From NCBI RefSeq assembly GCF_050948215.1, contig NW_027488820.1, positions 1-64,000 of the forward strand: DNA of 64,000 nucleotides. The letters are read 5' to 3'. The DNA is from Halictus rubicundus (lineage: Eukaryota; Arthropoda; Insecta; Hymenoptera; Halictidae). Both the position numbers and the translations under genes were made by a program. The notes under the pieces were generated by a model, which ran no database searches, had not been told where the DNA came from, and saw only the letters and a list, made by a program, of their open reading frames with translations. This document shows positions 1 to 12,335 of the stretch, in pieces. Each line of letters begins with the position of its first letter. Within the stretch, counting starts at the first letter, position 1.

Positions 1-37
1 GATAGGATAGAGGATATTATAGGACAGAGGATAGGAT

Positions 38-1163
38 AGGATAGAGGATATTATAGGACAGAGGATAGGATAGGATAGAGGATAGGATATTATAGAGGAT
101 AGGATAGGATAGAGGATAACACAGGGGATTGGATAGCATAGAGGATAGGAGACGATAGAGGATAGGATAGGATAGAGGATAGGATAGTATAGATGATATT
201 TTAGGATAGAGGATAGGATAGGATGGAGGATAGGATAGGATAGAGGATAGGATATAGGATTGGATAGGATAGAGGATAGGATCGGATAGAGGATAGGATA
301 GGATTGAGGATAGGAGGGGATAGAGCAGATGATAGAGCATAGGAAAGAATTGAAGATAGGATAGGATAGAATATAGGATAGGATAGAGAATAGGATAGGA
401 TAGATGATATTATAGGATAGAGGATAGGATAGGATGGAGGATAGGATAGGATAGAGGATAGGATAGGATGGAGGTTAGGATAGGATAGAGGATAAGATAG
501 GATAGTTGAAATGATAGGATACAGGATAGGATAGGATAGAGGATAGGATAGGATAGAGGATAGGATAGGATAGAGGATAGGATAGGATAGAGGATAGGAT
601 AGGATAGAGGATAGGATAGGACAGAGGATAGGATAGGATAGAGGATAGGATATTATAGAGGATAGGATAGGATAGAGGATAACACAGGGGATTGGATAGC
701 ATAGAGGATAGGAGACGATAGAGGATAGGATAGGATAGAGGATAGGATAGTATAGATGATATTTTAGGATAGAGGATAGGATAGGATGGAGGATAGGATA
801 GGATAGAGGATAGGATATAGGATTGGATAGGATAGAGGATAGGATCGGATAGAGGATAGGATAGGATTGAGGATAGGCGGGGATAGAGCAGATGATAGAG
901 CATAGGAAAGAATTGAAGATAGGATAGGATAGAATATAGGATAGGATAGAGAATAGGATAGGATAGATGATATTATAGGATAGAGGATAGGATAGGATGG
1001 AGGATAGGATAGGATAGAGGATAGGATAGGATGGAGGTTAGGATAGGATAGAGGATAAGATAGGATAGTTGAAATGATAGGATACAGGATAGGATAGGAT
1101 AGAGGATAGGATAGGATAGAGGATAGGATAGGATAGAGGATAGGATAGGATAGAGGATAGGAT
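38..1163. repeat. 563-bp tandem pair at the left edge
   Basis: Two adjacent copies lie at a constant offset of 563 bp. Landmarks: AACACAGGGG at 118 and 681, CAGATGATAGAGC at 326 and 889, GAGGTTAGG at 471 and 1034, GTTGAAATG at 505 and 1068. Both copies share the private variant GATATTTTAGG (near 191 and 754). The only base difference I noticed is A at 315 against C at 878. A third, more diverged copy begins near 52333. Confidence 0.9.
326..360. repeat. Marker cassette CAGATG(A/T)TAGAGC, 12 copies
   Basis: A strongly diverged unit, with GAGCATAGG and AAGAATTGA after the core, recurs at 326, 889, 4177, 7961, 8478, 14260, 37725, 39795, 52659, 60069, 61314 and 63488. Copies at 326, 889, 52659, 61314 and 63488 read GATGATAG; the other seven read GATGTTAG. 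Copies at 61314 and 63488 further share GGCAAGAATTGAGG instead of GGAAAGAATTGAAG or a close form. It is absent from about 14.3 to 37.7 kb. Confidence 0.88.
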
Positions 1164-4060
1164 AGGATAGAGGATAGGATAGGATAGAGGATAGGATAGA
1201 ATAGAGGATAGGATAGGATAGAGGATAGGATAGGATAGAGGATAGGATAGGATAGAGGATAGGATAGGATAGAGGATAGGATAGGATAGAGGATAGGATA
1301 GGATAGAGGATAGGATAGGATAGAGGATAGGATAGGATAGAGGATAGGATAGGATAGAGGATAGGATAGGATAGTGGATAGGATAGGATAGAGGATAGGA
1401 TAGGATAGAGGATAGGATAGGATAGAGGATAGGATAGGATAGAGGATAGGATAGGATAGAGGATATTATATGGCAGAGGATAGGATAGGATAGAGGATAG
1501 GATAGGATAGAGGATAGGATAGGATAGGGGATAGGATAGGATAGATGATGTTATAGGATAGAGGATAGGATAGGATGGAGGATAGGACAGGATAGAGGAT
1601 AGGATAGGATAGAGGATAGGATAGGATAGAGGATAGGATAGGATAGAGGATAGGATAGGATAGAGGATAGGATACGGATAGAGGATAGGATAGGATAGAG
1701 GATAGGATAGAGGATAACATAGGGGATTGGATAGGATAGAGGATAGGATACGATAGAGGATAGGATAGGATAGAGGATAGGATAGGATAGAGAATAGGAT
1801 AGGATAGAGGATAGGATACGATAGAGGATAGGATAGGATATAGGATAGGATAGGATAGAGGATAGGATAGGATAGAGGATAGGATAGGATAGAGGATAGG
1901 ATAGGATAGAGGATAGGATAGGATAGAGGATAGGATAGGATAGAGGATAGGATAGGATAGAGGATAGGATAGGATAGAGGATAGGATAGGATAGAGGATA
2001 GGATAGGATAGAGGATAGGATAGAATAGAGGATAGGATAGGATAGAGGATAGGATAGGATAGAGGATATTATAGGGCAGAGGATAGGATAGGATAGAGGA
2101 TAGGATAGGATAGAGGATAGGATAGGATAGGGGATAGGATAGGATAGATGATGTTATAGGATAGAGGATAGGATAGGATGGAGGATAGGACAGGATAGAG
2201 GATAGGATAGGATAGAGGATAGGATAGGATAGAGGATAGGATAGGATAGAGGATAGGATAGGATAGAGGATAGGATACGGATAGAGGATAGGATACGGAT
2301 AGAGGATAGGATAGGATAGAGGATAGGATAGAGGATAGGATAGAGGATTGGATAGGATAGAGGATATTATAGGATAGAGGATAGGATAGGATGGAGGATA
2401 GGATAGGATAGAGGATAACATAGGGGATTGGATAGGATAGAGGATAGGATACGATAGAGGATAGGATAGGATAGAGGATAGGATAGGATAGAGGATAGGA
2501 TAGGATAGAGGATAGGATACGATAGAGGATAGGATAGGATATAGGATAGGATAGGATAGAGGATAGGATAGGATAGAGGATAGGATAGGATAGAGGATTG
2601 GATAGGATAGAGGATACCATAGGATAGACGATAGGATAGGATTGAGGAGAGGATAGGAAAGAGGACAGGATAGGATACAGGATACGATATTATAGAGGAT
2701 ACGATATTATAGAGGATAGGATAGGATAGGATAGAGGATAGGATAGGATAGAGGATAGGATAGGATAGAGGATAGGATAGGATAGAGGATAGGATACGGA
2801 TAGAGGATAGGATAGGATAGGATAGAGGATAGGATAGGGTAGAGGATAGGATAGGATAGGGGATAGGATAGGATAGATGATGTTATAGGATAGAGGATAG
2901 GATAGGATGGAGGATAGGACAGGATAGAGGATAGGATAGGATAGAGGATAGGATAGGATAGAGGATAGGATAGGATAGAGGATAGGATAGGTTAGAGGAT
3001 AGGATACGGATAGAGGATAGGATAGGATAGAGGATAGGATAGAGGATAACATAGGGGATTGGATAGGATAGAGGATAGGATACGATAGAGGATAGGATAG
3101 GATAGAGGATAGGATAGGATAGAGGATAGGATAGGATAGAGGATAGGATACGATAGAGGATAGGATAGGATATAGGATAGGATAGGATAGAGGATAGGAT
3201 AGGATAGAGGATAGGATAGGATAGAGGATAGGATACGATAGAGGATAGGATAGGATATAGGATAGGATAGGATAGAGGATAGGATAGGATAGAGGATAGG
3301 ATAGGATAGAGGATAGGATAGGATAGAGGATAGGATAGGATAGAGGATAGGATAGGATAGAGGATAGGATAGGATAGAGGATAGGATAGGATAGAGGATA
3401 GGATAGGATAGAGGATAGGATAGGATAGAGGATAGGATAGGATAGAGGATAGGATAGGATAGAGATGGGATAGGATAGAGGATAGGATAGGATAGAGGAT
3501 AGGATAGGATAGAGGATATTATAGGGCAGAGGATAGGATAGGATAGAGGATAGGATAGGATAGAGAATAGGATAGGATAGAGGATAGGATAGGATAGGGG
3601 ATAGGATAGGATAGATGATGTTATAGGATAGAGGATAGGATAGGATGGAGGATAGGACAGGACAGAGGATAGGATAGGATAGAGGATAGGATAGGATAGA
3701 GGATAGGATAGGATAGAGGATAGGATACGGATAGTGGATAGGATACGGATAGAGGATAGGATAGGATAGAGGATAGGATAGAGGATAGGATAGAGGATTG
3801 GATAGGATAGAGGATATTATAGGATAGAGGATAGGATAGGATGGAGGATAGGATAGGATAGAGGATAACATAGGGGATTGGATAGGATAGAGGATAGGAT
3901 ACGATAGAGGATAGGATAGGATAGAGGATAGGATAGGATAGAGGATAGGATAGGATAGAGGATAGGATACGATAGAGGATAGGATAGGATATAGGATAGG
4001 ATAGGATAGAGGATAGGATAGGATAGAGGATAGGATAGGATAGAGGATTGGATAGGATAG
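1164..4060. repeat. Canonical arrays with a 1450-bp-offset duplication
   Basis: This stretch is mostly canonical 17-mers with interspersed GGATACGGATAG and GATACGATAG variants. About 2040-2610 is repeated at 3490-4060: GGGCAGAGG at 2074 and 3524, and AACATAGGGG at 2417 and 3867, both at offset 1450. A related GATATTATATGGCAG variant lies at 1463. The two copies part after the GAGGATTGG unit (about 2594 and 4044). It holds no gene. Confidence 0.8.
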
Positions 4061-4920
4061 ATGATATTATAGGATAGAGGATAGGATAGGATAGAGGATA
4101 GGATATAGGATTGGATAGGACAGAGGATAGGATCGGATAGAGGATAGGATAGGATTGAGGATAGGAGAGGATAGAGCAGATGTTAGAGCATAGGAAAGAA
4201 TTGAAGATAGGATAGGATAGAGTATAGGATATGATAGAGAATAGGATAGGATAGATGATATTATAGGATAGAGGATAAGATAGGATGGAGGATAGGATAG
4301 GATAGAGGATAGGATAGGATGGAGGTTAGGATAGGATAGAGGATAAGATAGGATAGAGGATAACATAGGAGATTGGATAGGATAGAGGATAGGATAGGAT
4401 AGAGGATAGGATAGGATAGAGGATAGGATACGATAGAGGATAGGGGATTGGATCGGATACAGGATAGGAGACGGTAGAGGATTGGATAGGATAGAGGATA
4501 TTATAGGATAGAGGATAGGATAGGATGGAGGATAGAATAGGATAGAGGATAAGATAGGATAGAGGATAGGATAGGATAGTTGATATGATAGGATACAGGA
4601 TAGGATAGGATAGAGGATAGGATAGGATAGACGATAGGATATTATAGAGGATAGGATAGGATAGAGGATAACATAGGGGATTGGATAGCATAGAGGATAG
4701 GAGACGATAGAGGATAGGATAGAGAAGAGGATAGGATAGAGGATAGGGGATTGGATCGGATACAGGATAGGAGACGGTAGAGGATTGGATAGGATAGAGG
4801 AAAGGATAGGATAGAGGATATTATAGGATAGAGGATAGGATAGGATGGAGGTTAGGATAGGATAGAGGATAAGATAGGATAGAGGATAACATAGGGGATT
4901 GGATAGGATAGAGGATAGGA
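4061..4920. repeat. Variant-rich satellite segment
   Basis: This segment is rich in rare units. It has one copy of the CAGATGTTAGAGC cassette (4177) and two copies of the cassette GGGGATTGGATCGG followed by ATACAGGATAGGAGACGG (near 4443 and 4746). GATATTATAGG and GTTGATATG units lie between them. No coding or RNA feature was seen. Confidence 0.8.
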
Positions 4921-6291
4921 GACCATAGAGGATAGGATAGGATTGATGATACGATAGGAAAGTTTACAGGATAGGATACAGGATACGATATTATAGAGGT
5001 TACGATATTATAGAGGATAGGATAGGATAGAGGATAGGATAGGAAAGAGGATAGGATAGGATAGATGATAGGATAGGATAGAGGATAGAATAGGATAGAG
5101 GATAGGATAGGATAGAGGATAGGATACGATAGAGGATAGGGGATTGGATCGGATACAGGATAGGAGACGGTAGAGGATTGGATAGGATAGAGGATATTAT
5201 AGGATAGAGGATAGGATAGGATGGAGGATAGAATAGGATAGAGGATAAGATAGGATAGAGGATAGAGTAGGATAGTTGATATGATAGGATACAGGATAGG
5301 ATAGGATAGAGGATAGGATAGGATAGAGGATAGGATATTATAGAGGATAGGATAGGATAGAGGATAACATAGGGGATTGGATAGCATAGAGGATAGGAGA
5401 CGATAGAGGATAGGATAGAGAAGAGGATAGGATAGAGGATAGGGGATTGGATCGGATACAGGATAGGAGACGGTAGAGGATTGGATAGGATAGAGGAAAG
5501 GATAGGATAGAGGATATTATAGGATAGAGGATAGGATAGGATGGAGGTTAGGATAGGATAGAGGATAAGATAGGATAGAGGATAACATAGGGGATTGGAT
5601 AGGATAGAGGATAGGAGACCATAGAGGATAGGATAGGATTGATGATAGGATAGGAAAGTTTACAGGATAGGATACAGGATACGATATTATAGAGGATACG
5701 ATATTATAGAGGATAGGATAGGATAGAGGATAGGATAGGAAAGAGGATAGGATAGGATAGAGGATAGGATAGGATAGAGGATAGGATACGGATAGAGGAT
5801 AGGATAGGATAGAGGATAGGATAGGATAGAGGATAGAGGATAGGATAGAGGATTGGATAGGATAGAGGATATTATAGGATAGAGGATAGGATAGGATGGA
5901 GGATAGGATAGGATAGAGGATAACATAGGGGATTGGATAGGATAGAGGATGGGAGACGATGGAGGATAGGATAGGATTGATGATAGGATAGGAAAGATTA
6001 CAGGATAGGATACAGGATACGATATTATAGAGGATAGGATAGGATAGAGGATAGGATAGGATGGAGGATAGGATAGGATAGAGTACAGGATAGGATACAG
6101 GATACAATATTATAGAGGATACGATATTGTAGAGGATAGGATAGGATAGAGGATAGGATAGGATAGAGGATAGGATAGGATAGAGGATAGGATAGGATAG
6201 AGGATAGAGGATAGGATAGAGGATTGGATAGGATAGAGGATATTATAGGATAGAGGATAGGATAGGATGGAGGATAGGATAGGATAGAGGA
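4921..6291. repeat. Left end of the collinear super-block
   Basis: It matches about 34753-36040. The offset is 29832 bp up to position 6020 (GACCATAG at 4921 and 34753; GGGGATTGG at 5139 and 34971, and at 5442 and 35274) and 29747 bp from position 6122 onward. The 85-bp step equals five 17-bp units and lies inside 6020-6122, where this copy has an extra GAGTACAGG and ACAATATTATAG stretch. Confidence 0.85.
5139..5190. repeat. GGGGATTGGATCGG cassette, about 37 copies
   Basis: The cassette is GGGGATTGGATCGG, then ATACAGGATAGGAGACGG or GACCG, then TAGAGGATTGG. I counted about 37 copies by eye, for example at 5139, 5442, 34971 and 35274. Copies are often paired about 300 bp apart (5139/5442 and 34971/35274, both 303 bp). 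It contains the longest G run of the array (four). Confidence 0.75.
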
Positions 6292-7574
6292 TAACATAGG
6301 GGATTGGATAGGATAGAGGATGGGAGACGATGGAGGATAGGATAGGATTGATGATAGGATAGGAAAGATTACAGGATAGGATACAGGATACGATATTATA
6401 GAGGATAGGATAGGATAGAGGATAGGATAGGATGGAGGATAGGATAGGATAGAGGACAGGATAGGATACAGGATACAATATTATAGAGGATACGATATTG
6501 TAGAGGATAGGATAGGATAGAGGATAGGATAGGATAGAGGATAGGATAGGATAGAGGATAGGATAGGATAGAGGATAGGATACGGATAGAGGATAGGATA
6601 GGATAGAGAATAGGATAGGATAGAGGATAGAGGATAGGATAGAGGATTGGATAGGATAGAGGATATTATAGGATAGAGGATAGGATAGGATGGAGGATAG
6701 GATAGGATAGAGGATAAGATAGGATAGAGGATAACATAGGGGATTGGATAGGATAGAGGATGGGAGACGATGGAGGATAGGATAGGATAGAGGATGGGAG
6801 ACGTTGGAGGATAGGATAGGATTGATGATAGGATAGGAAAGATTACAGGATAGGATACAGGATACGATATTATAGTGGATACGATATTATAGAGGATAGG
6901 ATAGGATAGAGGATAGGATAGGATGGAGGATAGGATAGGATAGAGGATAGGATAGGATAGAGGATAGGATAGGATATAGGATAGGATAGGATAGAGGATA
7001 GGATAGGATAGAGGATAGGATAGGATAGTTGATATGATAGGATACAGGATAGGATAGGATAGAGGATAGGATAGGATAGAGGATAGGATAGGATAGAGGA
7101 TAGGATAGGATAGAGGATAGGATAGGATGGAGGATAGGATAGGATAGAGGATAGGATAGGATAGAAGATAGGATAGGATATAGGATAGGATAGGATAGAG
7201 GATAGGATAGGATAGTTGATATGATAGGATACAGGATAGGATAGGATAGAGGATAGGATAGGATAGAGGATAGGATATTATAGAGGATAGGATAGGATAG
7301 AGGATAACATAGGGGATTGGATAGCATAGAGGATAGGAGACGATAGAGGATAGGATAGGATAGGATATAGGATAGGATAGGATAGAGGATAGGATAGGAT
7401 AGAGGATAGGATAGGATAGTTGATATGATAGGTTACAGGATAGGATAGGATAGAGGATAGGATAGGATAGAGGATAGGATAGGATAGAGGATAGGATAGG
7501 ATAGAGGATAGGATAGGATAGAGGAGAGGATAGGATAGAGGATAGGATAGGATAGAGGGTAGGATAGGATAGAG

Positions 7575-8605
7575 GATAGGATAGGATAGAGGATAGGATA
7601 GGATAGAGGAGAGGATAGGATAGAGGATAGGATAGGATAGAGGATATGATAGGATAGAGGATAGGATAGGATAGAGGATAGGATAGGATAGAGGATAGGA
7701 TAGGATAGATGATGTTATAGGATAGAGGATAGGATAGGATGGAGGATAGGACAGGATAGAGGATAGGATAGGATAGAGGATAGGATAGGATAGAGGATAG
7801 GATAGGATAGAGGATATTATAGGACAGAGGATAGGATAGGATAGAGGATAGGTTAGGATAGATGATATTATAGGATAGAGGATAGGATATAGGATTGGAT
7901 AGGACAGAGGATAGGATCGGATAGAGGATAGGATAGGATTGAGGATAGGAGAGGATAGAGCAGATGTTAGAGCATAGGAAAGAATTGAAGATAGGATAGG
8001 ATAGAGTATAGGATATGATAGAGAATAGGATAGGATAGATGATATTATAGGATAGAGGATAAGATAGGATGGAGGATAGGATAGGATAGAGGATAGGATA
8101 GGATAGAGGATAGGATAGGATAGAGGAGAGGATAGGATAGAGGATAGGATAGGATAGAGGATATGATAGGATAGAGGATAGGATAGGATAGAGGATAGGA
8201 TAGGATAGAGGATAGGATAGGATAGATGATGTTATAGGATAGAGGATAGGATAGGATGGAGGATAGGACAGGATAGAGGATAGGATAGGATAGAGGATAG
8301 GATAGGATAGAGGATAGGATAGGATAGAGGATATTATAGGACAGAGGATAGGATAGGATAGAGGATAGGTTAGGATAGATGATATTATAGGATAGAGGAT
8401 AGGATATAGGATTGGATAGGACAGAGGATAGGATCGGATAGAGGATAGGATAGGATTGAGGATAGGAGAGGATAGAGCAGATGTTAGAGCATAGGAAAGA
8501 ATTGAAGATAGGATAGGATAGAGTATAGGATATGATAGAGAATAGGATAGGATAGATGATATTATAGGATAGAGGATAAGATAGGATGGAGGATAGGATA
8601 GGATA
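7575..8605. repeat. 517-bp local tandem duplication
   Basis: Two direct copies sit at offset 517: GATATGATAGG at 7643 and 8160, CAGATGTTAGAGC at 7961 and 8478. The other two copies of the parent block have only one version of this segment (CAGATG at 14260 and 37725), so the duplication is private to this copy. Limits are approximate. Confidence 0.85.
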
Positions 8606-9169
8606 GAGGATAGGATAGGATGGAGGTTAGGATAGGATAGAGGATAAGATAGGATAGAGGATAACATAGGAGATTGGATAGGATAGAGGATAGGATAGGA
8701 TAGAGGATAGGATACGATAGAGGATAGGGGATTGGATCGGATACAGGATAGGAGACGGTAGAGGATTGGATAGGATAGAGGATATTATAGGATAGAGGAT
8801 AGGATAGGATGGAGGATAGAATAGGATAGAGGATAAGATAGGATAGAGGATAGGATAGGATAGTTGATATGATAGGATACAGGATAGGATAGGATAGAGG
8901 ATAGGATAGGATAGAGGATAGGATATTATAGAGGATAGGATAGGATAGAGGATAACATAGGGGATTGGATAGCATAGAGGATAGGAGACGATAGAGGATA
9001 GGATAGAGAAGAGGATAGGATAGAGGATAGGGGATTGGATCGGATACAGGATAGGAGACGGTAGAGGATTGGATAGGATAGAGGAAAGGATAGGATAGAG
9101 GATATTATAGGATAGAGGATAGGATAGGATGGAGGTTAGGATAGGATAGAGGATAAGATAGGATAGAGG

Positions 9170-11580
9170 ATAACATAGGGGATTGGATAGGATAGAGGAT
9201 GGGAGACGATGGAGGATAGGATAGGATTGATGATAGGATAGGAAAGATTACAGGATAGGATACAGGATACGATATTATAGTGGATACGATATTATAGAGG
9301 ATAGGATAGGATAGAGGATAGGATAGGATGGAGGATAGGATAGGATAGAGGATAGGATAGGATAGAGGATAGGATAGGATATAGGATAGGATAGGATAGA
9401 GGATAGGATAGGATAGAGGATAGGATAGGATAGATGATATGATAGGATACAGGATAGGATAGGATAGAGGATAGGATAGGATAGAGGATAGGATAGGATA
9501 GAGGATAGGATAGGATAGAGGATAGGATAGGATAGAGGATAGGATAGGATAGAGGATAGGATAGGATAGAGGATAGGATAGGATAGATGATATGATAGGA
9601 TAGAGGATAGGATAGGATAGAGGATAGGATAGGATAGAGGATAGGATAGGATAGAGGATAGGATAGGATAGAGGATAGGATAGGATAGAGGATAGGATAG
9701 GATAGAGGATATGATAGGATAGAGGATAGGATAGGATAGAGGATAGGATAGGATAGAGGATAGGATAGGATAGATGATGTTATAGGATAGAGGATAGGAT
9801 AGGATGGAGGATAGGACAGGATAGAGGATAGGATAGGATAGAGGATAGGATAGGATAGAGGATATTATAGGACAGAGGATAGGATAGGATAGAGGATAGG
9901 ATAGGATAGAGGATAGGATAGGATAGATGATAGGATATGATAGAGGATACCAAAGGATAGAGGATAGGATAGGATTGTGGATAGGATAGGAAAGAGGACA
10001 GGATAGGATACAGGATACGATATTATAGAGGATACGATATTGTAGAGGATAGGATAGGATAGAGGAGAAGATAGGAGAGACGATAGGATAGGACAGAGGA
10101 TAGGATAGGATAGAGGATAGGATAGGATAGAGGATAGGATAGGATAGAGGATAGGATAGGATAGTTGATAGGATAGGGTAGGATAGAGGATAGGATAGGA
10201 TAGTTGATAGGATAGGATACAGGATAGGATAGGATAGAGGATAGGATAGGATAGAGGATAGGATAGGATAGAGGATAGTATAGGATAGAGGATAGGATAG
10301 GATAGGATAGAGGATAGGATAGGATAGAGGATAGGATAGGATAGAGGATAAGATAGGATAGAGGATAACATAGGGGATTGGATAGGATAGAGGATGGGAG
10401 ACGATGGAGGATAGGATAGGATTGATGATAGGATAGGAAAGATTACAGGATAGGATACAGGATACGATATTATAGTGGATACGATATTATAGAGGATAGG
10501 ATAGGATAGAGGATAGGATAGGATGGAGGATAGGATAGGATAGAGGATAGGATAGGATAGAGGATAGGATAGGATATAGGATAGGATAGGATAGAGGATA
10601 GGATAGGATAGAGGATAGGATAGGATAGATGATATGATAGGATACAGGATAGGATAGGATAGAGGATAGGATAGGATAGAGGATAGGATAGGATAGAGGA
10701 TAGGATAGGATAGAGGATAGGATAGGATAGAGGATAGGATAGGATAGAGGATAGGATAGGATAGAGGATAGGATAGGATAGATGATATGATAGGATAGAG
10801 GATAGGATAGGATAGAGGATAGGATAGGATAGAGGATAGGATAGGATAGAGGATAGGATAGGATAGAGGATAGGATAGGATAGAGGATAGGATAGGATAG
10901 AGGATATGATAGGATAGAGGATAGGATAGGATAGAGGATAGGATAGGATAGAGGATAGGATAGGATAGATGATGTTATAGGATAGAGGATAGGATAGGAT
11001 GGAGGATAGGACAGGATAGAGGATAGGATAGGATAGAGGATAGGATAGGATAGAGGATATTATAGGACAGAGGATAGGATAGGATAGAGGATAGGATAGG
11101 ATAGAGGATAGGATAGGATAGATGATAGGATATGATAGAGGATACCAAAGGATAGAGGATAGGATAGGATTGTGGATAGGATAGGAAAGAGGACAGGATA
11201 GGATACAGGATACGATATTATAGAGGATACGATATTGTAGAGGATAGGATAGGATAGAGGATAGGATAGGATAGAGGAGAAGATAGGAGAGACGATAGGA
11301 TAGGACAGAGGATAGGATAGGATAGAGGATAGGATAGGATAGAGGATAGGATAGGATAGAGGATAGGATAGGATAGTTGATAGGATAGGGTAGGATAGAG
11401 GATAGGATAGGATAGTTGATAGGATAGGATACAGGATAGGATAGGATAGAGGATAGGATAGGATAGAGGATAGGATAGGATAGAGGATAGTATAGGATAG
11501 AGGATAGGATAGGATAGGATAGAGGATAGGATAGGATAGAGGATAGGATAGGATAGAGGATAAGATAGGATAGAGGATAA
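9170..11580. repeat. 1195-bp nested tandem pair
   Basis: Copies lie at offset 1195: the TT of GATTACAGG at 9248 and 10443, and CCAAAGG at 9950 and 11145. The offset is 1212 at GAGAAGATAGG (10065 and 11277), because the second copy has one extra 17-bp unit just upstream. A partial third copy starts near 11580 (GATTACAGG TT at 11655, 1212 bp on). The same arrangement recurs in the second 5.8-kb block at CCAAAGG 15999 and 17194. Confidence 0.85.
9950..9956. repeat. Marker unit CCAAAGG, about 22 copies
   Basis: CCAAAGG occurs at 9950, 11145, 15999, 17194, 19990, 21495, 24919, 26915, 29477, 31667, 32223, 33791, 34347, 44046, 46287, 46843, 50176, 53134, 55232, 55521, 57304 and 57593. It is usually followed by GGATTGTGG, but by GGATTGAGG at 50176, 53134, 55232 and 57304. 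The preceding base pattern is GGATA in most copies and GAACA at 50176 and 53134. It is the best single anchor for aligning the blocks. Confidence 0.88.
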
Positions 11581-12335
11581 CATAGGGGATTGGATAGGGT
11601 AGAGGATGGGAGACGATGGAGGATAGGATAGGATTGATGATAGGATAGGAAAGATTACAGGATAGGATACAGGATACGATATTATAGAGGATAGGATAGG
11701 ATAGAGGATAGGATAGGATAGAGGATAAGATAGGATAGAGGATAACATAGGGGATTGGATAGGATAGAGGAGAGGAGACCATAGAGGATAGGATAGGATT
11801 GATGATAGGATAGGAAGGTTACAGGATAGGATACAGGATACGATATTATAGAGGATACGATATTATAGAGGATAGGATACGATAGAGGATAGGATAGGAT
11901 AGAGGATAAGATACGATAGAGGATACGATATAGAATAGGATAGGATAGAGGATAGGGGATTGGATCGGATACAGGATAGGAGACCGTAGAGGATTGGATA
12001 GGATAGAGGATATTATAGGATAGAGGATATGATAGGATGGAGGATAGAATAGGATAGAGGATAAGATAGGGTAGAGGATAACATAGGGGATTGGATAGGA
12101 TAGAGGATAGGAGACGATAGAGGATAGGATAGGATTGATGATAGGATAGGAAAGATTACAGGATAGGATACAGGATACGATATTATAGAGGATACGATAT
12201 TATAGAGGATAGGATACGATAGAGGATAGGGGATTGGATCGGATACAGGATAGGAGACGGTAGAGGATTGGATAGGATAGAGGATATTATAGGATAGAGG
12301 ATACGATAGGATGGAGGATAGAATAGGATAGAGGA

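Larger units (their letters stand above)
6292..12060. repeat. 5.8-kb block, copy 1
   Basis: It aligns with 12336-18110 at an offset of 6044 bp on the left (ACAATATT at 6476 and 12520; GATTACAGG near 6368 and 12412). The offset is 5782 bp around CAGATGTTAGAGC (8478 and 14260) and 6049 bp on the right (CCAAAGG at 9950 and 15999, and at 11145 and 17194). The offset changes come from private local duplications inside each copy. The left breakpoint is at the GGGGATTGG unit near 6292/12336; the right one lies just after the GATAGAATAGG unit near 12060/18110. The copies are separated by only about 275 bp, so they are nearly in tandem. Confidence 0.85.
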
